Source: Pseudoalteromonas luteoviolacea (GTDB lineage Bacteria > Pseudomonadota > Gammaproteobacteria > Enterobacterales > Alteromonadaceae). Taken from it: 64,000 nt of DNA. Under the pieces are notes generated by a model. The model had not been told where the DNA came from. It did no database searches and saw nothing but the letters and a program-made list of their open reading frames with translations. Shown here one piece after another: positions 23,001-30,934 of this stretch (positions are counted from its first letter, which is position 1; every line of letters starts with the position of its first letter). The DNA is taken from assembly GCF_018100925.1 (NCBI RefSeq), contig NZ_JAGJEH010000013.1:62001-126000 (forward strand), given 5' to 3'. The position numbers were made by a program, and so were the translations under genes.

Positions 23001-26000
23001 CTTCATCACTGAGTTCACTCAGTTCGACGGCCAATTGCGCTATCGTCGGTGCCTCAAAGACTTGCTTGGCACTTAAAGCAAAACCATGCTGGCGCATCGC
23101 AGCAACAATTTGTAGGCTGAGAATGGAATCACCACCCAGTGCAAAGAAGTTGTCATCACGACCTATGGGGCTTTGCCCAAGCACTTGCTGCCAAGTTTGG
23201 CACAGCAATTCCTCGCGCTCACCTTGCGGTGCCTGATAGGCTGTTTGTGTTTGCAATATCGGTTCAGGCAACGCTTTTCGGTCAACCTTACCATTGCTGC
23301 TCAGTGGTAGAGACTCCATGACCATAATGCTACTTGGCACCATGTAATCTGGTAATGCGTCACTCAAGCCCTGTTGTAATTGACTGTCATCCAGTAACTC
23401 ACCGCTTACATAAGCAGCCAATCGAGCACCACCATTTGGACCCTCGATAGCAACCACGACCGCTTCTTTTACTCCTGGCTGTGCAAACAGCTGGGTTTCA
23501 ATTTCCCCCAGCTCAATACGCAGACCACGGATCTTAACCTGATGATCGGTTCGCCCTAGATATTCAAGCTCGCCCTGCTCACTCCAACGCACTAAGTCAC
23601 CACTGCGATACAAACGACTGCCATCTGTCGCAAATGGATTGGCAACAAAGCGCTCAGCGCTGAGATCTGGACGGTTTGCATAGCCTCGAGCCAAACCGAT
23701 ACCGCCGATGTACAACTCACCAACAGCACCGATCGGGCTTAAGTTTAGTTGCTGATCAAGCACCCAAAGTTCACACCCTGCGATAGGCTTACCAATTGGT
23801 ACAGCTTTATCGGCATGGCCGTCACATTCGTAATAGCTGACATCGATGGCAGCTTCAGTAGGGCCATATAAATTGTGAATTTCAAGGTCAGGCAATAGCT
23901 TTAAAGCATCTGCCTGTAGTGCTGCTGGCAATGCTTCACCACTACAAATTATATGGCGAATGCTGTCGCAGTGTGAGGCCTTTGGTTCGCTGATAAAGGC
24001 CTGTAACATTGAGGGAACAAAGTGCAACAAAGTGACTTGCTGAGCTTTGATAAGCAATGCCAATTCGCGGGGTTCTTTATGTATTTCAGGCTCCGCTACG
24101 ACGAGGGTTGCGCCGCGCATTAATGGCCAGAAAAACTCCCACACAGACACATCAAATCCATAAGGTGTTTTTTGCAAAACGCGATCTTCACTGCCAATTG
24201 GATAAGCTTGATCTTGCCAGCTGATACGGTTGTATAGTGCGTGATGATTGTTGATAACGCCTTTTGGTTTACCAGTCGAACCAGAGGTATAAATAACGTA
24301 AGCGGCTTGCTCAGGTAAAATGGTCACACTTGGATATGCATCCTCTTGAGATGTCAGCGTTTTTGTAAGTTCAGACCAATTAAAATAGGGTACATTAAAC
24401 TGTGCACCATCCCGATTTCCCAGTACCAGTTTAAAGGTGCTATTTTGGGCAATATAGTCAACGCGGTCGGCAGGTAAATTAGGATCTAGAGGCACATACG
24501 CTGCGCCGCTTTTCATCACTCCTATCAAGGCAATGACCATTTCGAAACTACGGTCAAAGTACACCCCAATTTGATCTTCCCTGCCAACACCTTGAGCAAT
24601 TAACCAGTTTGCTAACTGATTGGTATATCGTTCAAATTTGGCGTAACTGAGGTGTTCGCCAGCGAAGATCAAAGCACTGTGCTGAGGCGTTTTTCGCGCT
24701 TGCTCGCTGATGATGTCAGGGATTGAGTGTTGCCAAGGAAAAGCCGCAGCACCTTCGGAAAATGCCTCTAAACATTGCTGTCTATGCTGTGGGTACCAGT
24801 CTAAGTATTGCAGTGGAGCGCTCGGGTGGTTTGATACCGCCAAGAGCAAGGCTGCTAGTTCGTCCAAACAATGCTTAGCAAACGCTTCGCTATATAAGGT
24901 GTTGGCGTAATACAGGTGCAAGGTGGTTGCGCCTGTCACTTCCTCGATCACATCCAATTGCAGGTCAAACGGCATCGAAAAACGCAGCGCTTGGGTATCT
25001 TTGAGCGAGACCCCTTGCAGTGCATCCATAGCACCTTTATCACGCTTTAAGTAGTTGAACATGACCTGAAATAATGGGTGACTGCCAGTACTACGCGGCG
25101 GCTTGATAGCATCCAGCAAATGTTCAAATGGCAAATCCTGATTTGCTTGTGCAAATTGTGAAAATGACTTGGCTTTTTCCAGTAACGTTGCAAAGTTATC
25201 TTGCGGATCAACTTCCAATCTCACCACTTGAGTATTGATAAAAAAACCAATTAATCCATGTGTTTGTGCATGGTGACGGTTGGCAATTGGCACCCCAACT
25301 TTAACATCACTTTGATCACTATAGCGGTGCAACAAGTATTGAAATGCACTGAGCAAAACAAGGTAAGGCGTCACTTGGTGTTGTTTGGTGAGCGCTTGCA
25401 CTTGCTGCCAAAGCGCCGTTGGCAACGCGAGAGACTGTGTCGTGATCGGATAGTTGCCACCTTGTCTTGCGAGGCTATTTGCGGGCAACCTTAAAGGTTC
25501 AAAGTCTTCGCCAAGCGCCGATTGCCAACCTGCCAACTGCTTTTCAAGCAGTTCAGTGTGATCCTGCTTGGCGAGCCATAAAGCATAATCTAAATAATCG
25601 GCTTTGGGTTCAACCTCAGGTAAACTTTGGTGGTTTTGCAATAAAGCATAGGCTTGAATAAATTCATTAAACAGCTGCTGCATTGATGTACCATCAGTCA
25701 CAATATGATGCATCACCACTAATAAAGTGCACTCCCCTTGTGACTCTAATAGCGCCACTCGCAATAGTGGCTCAGCAGTCAAGTCAAAAGGTTGATCGGC
25801 AATTTCGAATGCCTGTTGTGCACTATCCGATTGGCTAGGCACATCAACAAAGGTAAACGCGCTCTCGCTTTGTAGCTGCTGCACTGTGGTGTCGTGCTCA
25901 ACACTAAATCGGCTATTCAAGATACCGTGTTTTGCAACCAAGTGGGTAAATCCAGCTTGCACCCAAGCTTTATTTAATTGCCCTTGAAAAGTCAGTGTAC

Positions 26001-26226
26001 CAGCTAAGTTGTACACACTGTCTTCAGGGTCTAGCTGCCACGCAGTCCACAATCTCTGTTGAGCCGGTGTTAACGGGACCTTTGCAGCTCTGTCTTGGCG
26101 GATCTCTAACTGGTTTTGTTGCGCTCTTGCCTGACTGTCTGCCAACTTAGCTTTTAATTTTAGTTGCTGCTCTTCAGTTAATGCGCCACCGCGCTCGCGT
26201 CTTCTTCTACGCTTTTGCTCGCTCAT
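14062..26226 (-). CDS. Trimodular NRPS C-A(Ser)-T-E-C-A(Gly)-T-C-A(basic)-T-C
   Basis: 4,054 residues, the core of the assembly line. Approximate order: basic N-terminus (MSEQKRRRRRERGG), C (HHIVTDG), A1, T, E, C (YHHMLLDG, the type that follows an epimerase), A2, T, C (HHIISDA), A3, T, and a free C-terminal C domain (HHIVSDG) ending in a Lys/Arg-rich tail. Pocket residues: A1 D-V-W-H-I-S-L-I-D-K (Ser, as in EntF); A2 D-I-L-Q-L-G-M-I-W-K (Gly); A3 D-A-E-D-I-G-A-V-T-K (acidic at 239 and 278, so a basic residue such as Arg or Lys). The epimerase domain has HHLVIDGVSW, EGHGRE, RTLGWFT, GIGYG and FNYLG, so Ser is expected as D. The terminal C domain has no A partner in this protein and should serve the following interface-A(Asp)-T protein. 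An AGGTGG ribosome site supports the ATG at 26226. Confidence 0.93.
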   Translation of the reverse strand: MSEQKRRRRRERGGALTEEQQLKLKAKLADSQARAQQNQLEIRQDRAAKVPLTPAQQRLWTAWQLDPEDSVYNLAGTLTFQGQLNKAWVQAGFTHLVAKHGILNSRFSVEHDTTVQQLQSESAFTFVDVPSQSDSAQQAFEIADQPFDLTAEPLLRVALLESQGECTLLVVMHHIVTDGTSMQQLFNEFIQAYALLQNHQSLPEVEPKADYLDYALWLAKQDHTELLEKQLAGWQSALGEDFEPLRLPANSLARQGGNYPITTQSLALPTALWQQVQALTKQHQVTPYLVLLSAFQYLLHRYSDQSDVKVGVPIANRHHAQTHGLIGFFINTQVVRLEVDPQDNFATLLEKAKSFSQFAQANQDLPFEHLLDAIKPPRSTGSHPLFQVMFNYLKRDKGAMDALQGVSLKDTQALRFSMPFDLQLDVIEEVTGATTLHLYYANTLYSEAFAKHCLDELAALLLAVSNHPSAPLQYLDWYPQHRQQCLEAFSEGAAAFPWQHSIPDIISEQARKTPQHSALIFAGEHLSYAKFERYTNQLANWLIAQGVGREDQIGVYFDRSFEMVIALIGVMKSGAAYVPLDPNLPADRVDYIAQNSTFKLVLGNRDGAQFNVPYFNWSELTKTLTSQEDAYPSVTILPEQAAYVIYTSGSTGKPKGVINNHHALYNRISWQDQAYPIGSEDRVLQKTPYGFDVSVWEFFWPLMRGATLVVAEPEIHKEPRELALLIKAQQVTLLHFVPSMLQAFISEPKASHCDSIRHIICSGEALPAALQADALKLLPDLEIHNLYGPTEAAIDVSYYECDGHADKAVPIGKPIAGCELWVLDQQLNLSPIGAVGELYIGGIGLARGYANRPDLSAERFVANPFATDGSRLYRSGDLVRWSEQGELEYLGRTDHQVKIRGLRIELGEIETQLFAQPGVKEAVVVAIEGPNGGARLAAYVSGELLDDSQLQQGLSDALPDYMVPSSIMVMESLPLSSNGKVDRKALPEPILQTQTAYQAPQGEREELLCQTWQQVLGQSPIGRDDNFFALGGDSILSLQIVAAMRQHGFALSAKQVFEAPTIAQLAVELSELSDEDKIPQMVSGAVPLLPIQQAYFARQPSNVNHWNQAIRLIPPAPITLAALNESVQALIKHHDSLRLQYQHQGTWQQTYRDYDEADYREVVWYQTTTDEAFDAYLANAAEQAQSSLNIQRADSLRVLYVHSESRQALILIAHHLVIDGVSWRILVDDLLQGMEQVAAGKSIALPLKSHSYQYWAQQIQAYPSSHDSEFELWQNQHSDALALPNFVAEGDDTMHSAQTIQVALSEEQTQALLSQAQRPYRTHIDELLLASLSVALKQWTGSNEAQVFLEGHGREPWQSQLDLSRTLGWFTALYPVKLTNHHEIADTIIAAKERLRAMPNKGIGYGAFKYYGSDAQQQALHIARKPQIEFNYLGQLDANSHGQLADWQMSTDGVGSSIAAQNPLSSDIAINGAIQKGVLNMAITYSGACLEQSDMAEFAQRLKQALTQVIAHCCDANARLTPADVPLLSLSQTELDALPIAQQTVSSIYPLSAMQQGMMFHSMVEQSAAYLNQLRLDISGLDVTRFKAAWQQVVDRHDALRTGFISTTSQQLQYVVAGHQIAFNELDWQSEPTKSTAPLAHSILEQGFAVTEEVGLMSFTLVQQGPQQHHFIWTYHHMLLDGWSSTAVLAEVMMAYQGQALPQPGGQYQDYLAYLAKQDDAAGDDYWQTRLAQLNDASYLSELQNRDALDSNLGYAQHTLQLDEQQAAQLQRFAQQQQITVNTVLQGAWSLLLGRMLNKSSVCFGATTSGRPADLAGSDSTVGLFINTLPVISTLDNEQLVGHWLKARQQDSMQSREFEHTPLYQIQKLADGQVSFDQQGLFDSLLIFENYPISETLGANKLGGTEFSLVENREETNYPLTVFVETAQGLTINFAYQGWRLSAEFVVHLASNLARLLEALQTQVEQPLGHIQLLDDATQTEVKQLGVGSIQPLPSSDALAMFEAQAKQTPQAIAVQNEQGQQLSYDALNGRANQLAQVLIAAGLSTEMPVAVSMTRGIEMIVAILAVGKAGGVYVPIAVELPEERRDYICQHSGAKFAITNTEVFFADDVTCLNIADLPLASYDNGNLDVQRHHHQLVYTLYTSGSTGLPKGVAISHGNLINFLLGMQQQLGLDSALNALALTSLSFDISGLEIYLPLISGGTVTVAQNASTLSSALLAEQDLIQATPAGWRSLLELNLLTHVSGKLALCGGEALPAELVNDVAATGVTLWNMYGPTETTIWSSCYQVTQTPVYLGDATLNTQLYVLDNQLNLCPQQVAGELYIAGLGLARGYLSRPELSAERFVANPFADDGSRLYRTGDLVRWNHQGELEYLGRTDHQVKIRGYRIELGDIEAQLYRCEGVSEAVVVDDNSTGTTQLVGYVSGKALESEIIKTTIAQWLPDYMVPALVMTLDEMPHNSNGKIDRKALPAPHWQKTQRYAAPQTETESRLAAIWQSVLAAEQVGRDDNFFALGGDSIKALSVASQGNQSGLNFELPQLLSTGSLAQLAALIDDNENSTKPALLRQTQRYSGLSFAEQRQWFLWKLSPQSSAYHIKGGLMLQGILNSEALQSALDFVSNRHDALRTVYVEDKDAQVSQFIAPIGQCAYHEFDASNDADSTAWRADFVAQPFVLTQGNLFRVGLIKHSDTQHELVVVMHHIISDAWSLQIIIDDFAQAYRDALSGKVLSIDTASVRYSDYAQWQRAWLNDEVKAEQLSYWHSVIGDDLSALCLPSDVSTQQSSYQAVTEQIQLDDALKVALADYAKANNTSLFNVLMTALKVLLHRYSGQSTIRVGMPIANRHKAGTESLVGFFVNTQVITTHLSGDVLLSDALEQVKTQLLGAQAHQDLPFEQLLDSLDLDRDLEQPLFQVMINHQRVDGEALLALPQLDVSPVLIAASEAQFELVLNCYENSEGLTDIEFEFAKERFSPARRAELACALNSVLSALVDRQSQRIADLVLLPEVQQVQLHALSQGQVYTAANLVTSQLSTMTNQYPHNIALKFADTALSYQQLAARSNRLAHYLCAQSHPVVAVRFARGIDMVIAALAVLKSGATYVPIDPSLPLERQQYIAQQSGAGLLLSDDISSELMGVPTHTLDESKLSAYPTTALSNTILPQQTAYMIFTSGSTGLPKGVAVSHQALADHCYAMQQYYHYQVGDHALLFASMGFDAALEQLLMPLQSGAQLSVVDPKSMGPDVLVEFVEAEQVTVVDLPPAYLRHVSKLDSVRLCIVGGEGWHQGDFKLAQQSLPQAQFVNAYGPTEAVVTPTLWMGDAKSSVDGRYVPIGKPVGNRNVYVLDNDLNLLPHGAVGELYIGGSCLAEGYVQQADLTAERFVADPFSDNGTRLYRTGDLVRWNAQAQLEYLGRVDDQIKIRGHRIELGEIEAQLSALDGVAQAVVLVQTPQEQPVLVAFAVSDKLTGSALQVALRERLPEYMIPQAIEIVAQLPLNQNGKVDRKRLPTLTLTSEQGAFVPPHAGLEQQVAQIWQSLLNAPQVSRHDNFFALGGDSISALRLVPRINQLGDYGIEVKDIFNAPDLATLAQLTSQSEQGSARLALVPVERTQLMPVSAAQQSLWLTDRMSDAADKAAYNIAGGVSLSGKLDIQALELAFNQLLARHEVLRTRFVNVEGEPRSEVLENVHFSIAVEQVECEQMAMQIRRDFEQLYFDLSTAPLMRAKVLQVGADSYQLLVSMHHIVSDGWSIANLVQELGVFYAEQLGDSSLAEAMAPLEVQYADYAHWQNARLASDEGAQNNTFWQQQLEAAPQVTTLPLHFPRPEKPSSQGEQVRFDIQADTASQLQALSEAHQVSLFALLKASYMAFLSQQTGQQDLVVGTPMAGRGTLSLEPLIGYFIKVMPLRVKVSADDSLISLAKQVQQQFLALQDNQLLTLERIMQLVDTPRQAGTSPIFQQLFVMQNTPQPRWPVEGMEITELPSGEVSSKFDSGIFIEPSETGFSGNLVFKTDLYLKDRMATLVTQWLSLLDTLAANPEQALPRPKRSSGAKKRKSAKFGKLKK

Positions 26227-26561
26227 GCTGATCCCACCTGACTATCTATTATTGTGCACTGCTAATTTGATTTATTCGCTCAAAGTTGAGCGGCTCACTG
26301 CGCTCTAACTCAACCGTATTGCAATATGTTTTGGCCAAATACCTGCTCTCATCCACAACCACATGCAGCGGCAAAAAACAGACAAGCTGTCTTTTTGGGC
26401 TGATGAGTTTGAATTGATGACTGTGGTAGTTACATCGAATTTTGCTTTGATGTGTTGGTAAAATTGCTCTCGATGCCAGCTAGACGTTGGGAAAGGAAAA
26501 AAATAAAGCAGGAGGCCAAAAAGGCCTCCAAAAAAGTGTCATATGTGTCGCGAATACTCGC
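26227..26561 (-). other. Intergenic gap between PKS and NRPS genes
   Basis: 335 bases. It holds the terminator described separately and the AGGTGGGATCAGC ribosome site of the NRPS gene. I see no convincing sigma-70 promoter, Fur box or small coding frame, but the length and the terminator suggest an own promoter for the NRPS gene. Confidence 0.4.
26497..26529 (-). terminator. Terminator after the PKS gene
   Basis: Perfect stem GGAGGCC (26511-26517) / GGCCTCC (26523-26529) with an A/T loop. On the minus strand it is followed by TGCTTTATTTTTTT. It lies 33 bases past the PKS stop. Confidence 0.8.
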
Positions 26562-29500
26562 TTACTCTTGGAGCAACTGCTCTTCGATCAGGAAGGTGAG
26601 ATTATCTAAATTGGGATCTTCAAAAAAGGTTGCAGGCTCGATTTCTACCGCAAACTGCTGTTTAACTTTCGCCAACATTTGAATGGCGATAAGCGAGTCG
26701 CCGCCTAACTCGAATAGGTTGTCAAAAATGCCAATTTCATCAAAGCCTAAAAACTCTCCCCATATCGCGGCAAGTTGTAACTCTAACTCGCTTTCTGGTG
26801 CTTCAAACTCCGTATCTAAGTCAGGGCGTTTGTGGCCTTTCGGTACTGAGGTGGTTGCTTGCATTAACTTTTCCGTTAGTTCTGCAACTTTATCTGCACG
26901 CGCTTGCCACGATAAACTTGCCGCATACAATTGCGACGCTTTCGATTGCGCAATACCCGCTAGTAAAATTTGCGCTGCGGCCTCATTAATACCAAAGTCT
27001 TCACCGACACTGTGCCCTGCTGCCATACCAATATTTGCCCACGCATCCCAATTAATCGACTGCACTAAGAAAGGATGTGACTGCATCGCGACGGCATCGA
27101 GGTAACTATTGGCTGCACAATAGTCACTTTGACCCATAGCGCCGAGTACTGACGCCAGTGATGAACACAAAATCATACGTTCAAGACTGTGAGCTTTAAA
27201 CGCAGCCAACAAATTATCAGTACCGCGAGTTTTCGCAGCCATACTTTGTGCAGCCTGCTCAGCGGATACTTGAGCAAGCATCCCGCCACCAGGTAATCCT
27301 GCGGCGTGGATCACTTGAGTGATACGGCCAAGAGACTGCTCCGCGTGGCTAATTGCGACATTTAAACTGGCAATATCAAGTACATCCGCCGTAACGACAG
27401 CGACACGCGCACCATTGGCTTTAAGTGATTGTAAAGCACGGATCTGGTTCGCCAGCTTGTCATCGACGTCATCGCCACTCAATAGTTCAGACCAACGCTC
27501 ACTTGCAGGAAACTCACCGCGAGTTTGCAAGATAACAGCGTGGCCTTGTGCCACCAATAAGTTAGCCAATACCAGACCAACCCCGCCCAATCCACCAGTG
27601 ATAAAGGTCACTGGCGTCGATACTGAGTTTACCAAAGCATCCGCTTTCGGCACTACTTGCTCAGTCAGAATAAAGCGCTGGCGCCCACGGTACGCAACTT
27701 CGGTTGCGTCATTGCCCAGATCCTCAACCAGCTGCATTGCAATATTTGATTGTGTTGCATCGCGCTGTGCAGCAGACACTTCTCGCAACTGACAACGAAT
27801 GGCAGCCTGTTCCATGCCTATCACTCGTGTGATACCCAGTGCAGTTGCCTTGTCTGCCGATACCGTTTCTTCCCCCAGCACACTGAATAACTCACTCGCA
27901 ACCACAGTCCACTGCATTGTGCTTTGGCCCAGTAACCACTTAGCAAGAGGTAGAAGAAGTTGATAACCACAGCTTTGCGCGTCTAACAAACGGCAATCTA
28001 CTATGCGATCGAAGCCGCCAAGTTGCTCCTGCAGCTCATTCAACTGACTTTGGTCTTGGCAATTTACACGGTATTGCCCCTGCTCAAGGGCACTGAATGA
28101 TTCGCCTTGCCAAACCACAGTCACTGCTGCACCAGAGCCAACCAGTGCTGCACTTATCAGTGAACACAGTGGTGCGTCGGTGGCAATCATCACCACTTTT
28201 TCGCCCACTAAGTTCGGGGCCAATGCGGCAGAATTAAGTTGTTGCTGCCAAATTGGTGCTAGCAGCTCAGGCCCAGCACTGGTGCTGACAGATACAGCCG
28301 ATGTCGTATTAGTTTTAGCATCAACCCAGTACTCTGTTGTATCAAACTGGTATGCTGGAAAGGCGATTTCTGTATTGTGTGGATGTGCAGAAACCTGTGA
28401 CCAGTTGACCTCGACGCCCAATTGCCACAATTTTGCCAGCGTTTTCACAAAGGGAGGCACTGGCGCTTTTAAATCTCGCGCATGAGCAATCGAATTTAAG
28501 ACCGTGACATCCTCATTCACTGATTGTGCAGCCAACTTTTGTAGGGTATCTCCCGGGCCAGCTTCTATCAGCACGTTACATTGTGCGGCTAGGGTTTTCA
28601 CGCCATCGACAAAGTTCACCGCTTGGCGAATATGATCAAGCCAGTACTGAGGCGATGTCGCTTGCTCTGGTGTGATCCAAGTGCCTGTAACATTTGAAAC
28701 AAACGGTGTTTGTGGGGCATGTAATTGCACCTGTTTGAGGACCTCAGAAAACTCTTCCAACACAGGCTCAGTAAGGTGACTGTGGAAAGCATGGGACACA
28801 TGGAGTCGCGTCACGCTGATATCAGCGGCTTTTAGCTCACTTTGCAACGCTTTTATGGCTTCTTTGCTGCCCGCTACAACCGTATTACTCGGACTATTGC
28901 AAGCTGCAATATCTAACTGATCATTTAAATAGGGCTGCAAACTTGGCGCATCACTCATCACTGAAAGCATCGCTCCTGGCGCCATTTTTTGCAGCGCTTC
29001 ACCACGGGCTGTCACTAGCTTTACAGCTGTTTCCAAGCTCATCACTTCGCTCAAACACGCTGCCACATACTCGCCAACACTGTGTCCCAACATAGCCTCA
29101 ATATGGATGCCGTGCCCCTGATAACACTTAGCCATCGCATAGGCCACGACAAATAATGCAGGTTGCGTCACGCGGGTTTGCCCAAGTAACTGATTAGCTG
29201 CTAGCACCTCATCATCATTTGGGGTAAAGACACGGCGTAGCTCATCTTGTAAACCAGCATCAAATAATGCGACAACCGCGTCAAACTGAAGTTTGAATTC
29301 TGGAACATGTTTTAACAGTGGCTGGGCCATCGTGACATATTGTGAACCTTGACCGGAGAACATCAACGCCACCTGAACCGCGCAGGTTTTGTCACCGTGA
29401 ATATCGCGCATCAATAACTGCTGTGCCTGCTCTGCGCTGTCGGCAACCACCGCATGACGAACCGTGTGTGCGGTGCGATTATGCTGCAATTGTGCTGCGA

Positions 29501-30932
29501 TCAGCGCTAAGTTATCTGAACTTTGTTGAAGTTTAATCGCTAGGGCTTGTCGCTGTGCCTCAAGGGATGATTGCGCATTACCAGAGAGCGGTAAGATATG
29601 CCATGGCGTTGATTGATCGTAAGAAGCCGCAGGTGCATTGTATTCTTCTAAAATGACATGGGCATTAGTTCCACCCATCCCCAATGAGCTGACCGCCGCT
29701 CGGCGTACCGAGTCACTGTGCCATGGCTGCAACTGGGTATTGACGTAAAACGGACTGTTGGCAAAGTCAATCTTGCTGTTTAGAGGCTCGCAGTGCAAAC
29801 TCGGAGGTAACGTTTTGTGACGCAGTGCTTGCACTGCTTTGATAAGCCCAGTAACCCCCGCAGCCGAGTCCAAGTGACCGATATTGGCTTTGATTGAACC
29901 GATTGCGATTTGCTGCTTGCCACACTGCCCATAAGCTCGGCTCAAAGCGGCAATTTCGATGGGATCGCCTAAAGTTGTACCTGTGCCATGGGTTTCAATA
30001 TAGCCAACCGAGCTTGGCTCAATATCAGCAAATTCGAGCGCCGCTTCAATGGCGCCAGCTTGACCTGTCACACTTGGCGCAGTATAGCCTACTTTTTCTT
30101 TACCATCATTGTTAATGGCTGAGCCTTTGATCACCGCAAGTATATTGTCACCTTGCTCAATCGCATCTTCAACGCGCTTAAGTACAACCGCCGCACTGCC
30201 ACTACCAATTAGGATCCCATCGGCGTGTTCACCAAATGCGCTCAACTGCCCAGATGGTGATAAGCTCCCACCCGCAGGGGCATGGTAGCCTTGTTGATGA
30301 TTTAAATTGAGCCAAACACCACCTGCCAATGCCGAATCACACTCATAGTTTTGCAGTGAGCGACATGCCATATGCACCGCGACTAAAGACGTTGAACACG
30401 CAGTTTGTACTGTAACAGCCGGGCCCGTTAGATCCAGTTCGTAACTCACTCGAGTTGCCAAAGAGTCTTTATCATTGCCATTGGTCAGCGCCAACAAGCT
30501 AGTGATGTCTTGTTGGCTATCCCCGAGTAAGTTCTGTAACAAGTACGCAGGCACACCACAACCGGCAAACACACCAGTGAAGTTACTGTTCCCAGTGGTA
30601 ATACCTGCATGCTCCAACGCATGCCAACAAGTTTGCAAAAATACCCGTTGCTGTGGGTCAAGCTGCGCCGCTTCTTTTGGCGTATAACCAAAAAATGCGG
30701 CATCAAATTGCGCCATGCCAGAAAATGGAATACCGCGTTTTACATAATCAGGATGTGCTAGATCTTCCTCGCTTACGCCCGCCGCTCGTAGTGTCTCGTC
30801 GTCTAAATCTTGCACTGCACAGTGCCCGTCACGCACATTTTCCCACAGCGCATCGACGTTTTGTGCATCCGGGAAACGACCTGCCATACCGACGATGGCA
30901 ATATCTAGTTCACTATAATTACTTTCTGACAT
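26562..30932 (-). CDS. Type I polyketide synthase KS-AT-KR-ACP
   Basis: 1,456 residues, one extension module. The ketosynthase (about 8-430) has the active Cys in TACSTSL and the two His in HGTGT and NIGHLDSAAG. The acyltransferase has GHSVGE and HAFHS, the malonyl-CoA signature. A ketoreductase follows (GGLGGVG, catalytic Ser in LCSSLASV, Tyr and Asn in SDYCAANSY), then a carrier (GGDS). No dehydratase or enoyl reductase is visible, so the product is a beta-hydroxy acyl chain. Placed after a module that loads a basic residue, it should turn lysyl into 4,8-diamino-3-hydroxyoctanoyl, the unusual residue of alterobactin. The gene begins two bases after the upstream stop codon, so the two are translationally coupled. 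The C-terminus is acidic (near LIEEQLLQE), opposite in charge to the next protein's N-terminus. Confidence 0.93.
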   Translation of the reverse strand: MSESNYSELDIAIVGMAGRFPDAQNVDALWENVRDGHCAVQDLDDETLRAAGVSEEDLAHPDYVKRGIPFSGMAQFDAAFFGYTPKEAAQLDPQQRVFLQTCWHALEHAGITTGNSNFTGVFAGCGVPAYLLQNLLGDSQQDITSLLALTNGNDKDSLATRVSYELDLTGPAVTVQTACSTSLVAVHMACRSLQNYECDSALAGGVWLNLNHQQGYHAPAGGSLSPSGQLSAFGEHADGILIGSGSAAVVLKRVEDAIEQGDNILAVIKGSAINNDGKEKVGYTAPSVTGQAGAIEAALEFADIEPSSVGYIETHGTGTTLGDPIEIAALSRAYGQCGKQQIAIGSIKANIGHLDSAAGVTGLIKAVQALRHKTLPPSLHCEPLNSKIDFANSPFYVNTQLQPWHSDSVRRAAVSSLGMGGTNAHVILEEYNAPAASYDQSTPWHILPLSGNAQSSLEAQRQALAIKLQQSSDNLALIAAQLQHNRTAHTVRHAVVADSAEQAQQLLMRDIHGDKTCAVQVALMFSGQGSQYVTMAQPLLKHVPEFKLQFDAVVALFDAGLQDELRRVFTPNDDEVLAANQLLGQTRVTQPALFVVAYAMAKCYQGHGIHIEAMLGHSVGEYVAACLSEVMSLETAVKLVTARGEALQKMAPGAMLSVMSDAPSLQPYLNDQLDIAACNSPSNTVVAGSKEAIKALQSELKAADISVTRLHVSHAFHSHLTEPVLEEFSEVLKQVQLHAPQTPFVSNVTGTWITPEQATSPQYWLDHIRQAVNFVDGVKTLAAQCNVLIEAGPGDTLQKLAAQSVNEDVTVLNSIAHARDLKAPVPPFVKTLAKLWQLGVEVNWSQVSAHPHNTEIAFPAYQFDTTEYWVDAKTNTTSAVSVSTSAGPELLAPIWQQQLNSAALAPNLVGEKVVMIATDAPLCSLISAALVGSGAAVTVVWQGESFSALEQGQYRVNCQDQSQLNELQEQLGGFDRIVDCRLLDAQSCGYQLLLPLAKWLLGQSTMQWTVVASELFSVLGEETVSADKATALGITRVIGMEQAAIRCQLREVSAAQRDATQSNIAMQLVEDLGNDATEVAYRGRQRFILTEQVVPKADALVNSVSTPVTFITGGLGGVGLVLANLLVAQGHAVILQTRGEFPASERWSELLSGDDVDDKLANQIRALQSLKANGARVAVVTADVLDIASLNVAISHAEQSLGRITQVIHAAGLPGGGMLAQVSAEQAAQSMAAKTRGTDNLLAAFKAHSLERMILCSSLASVLGAMGQSDYCAANSYLDAVAMQSHPFLVQSINWDAWANIGMAAGHSVGEDFGINEAAAQILLAGIAQSKASQLYAASLSWQARADKVAELTEKLMQATTSVPKGHKRPDLDTEFEAPESELELQLAAIWGEFLGFDEIGIFDNLFELGGDSLIAIQMLAKVKQQFAVEIEPATFFEDPNLDNLTFLIEEQLLQE

Positions 30933-30934
30933 TG

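Noticed and set aside
22233..23076. Several open frames on the plus strand within the NRPS genes
   Set aside because: They are antisense to clearly conserved domains, lack ribosome sites and show no recognisable protein features.
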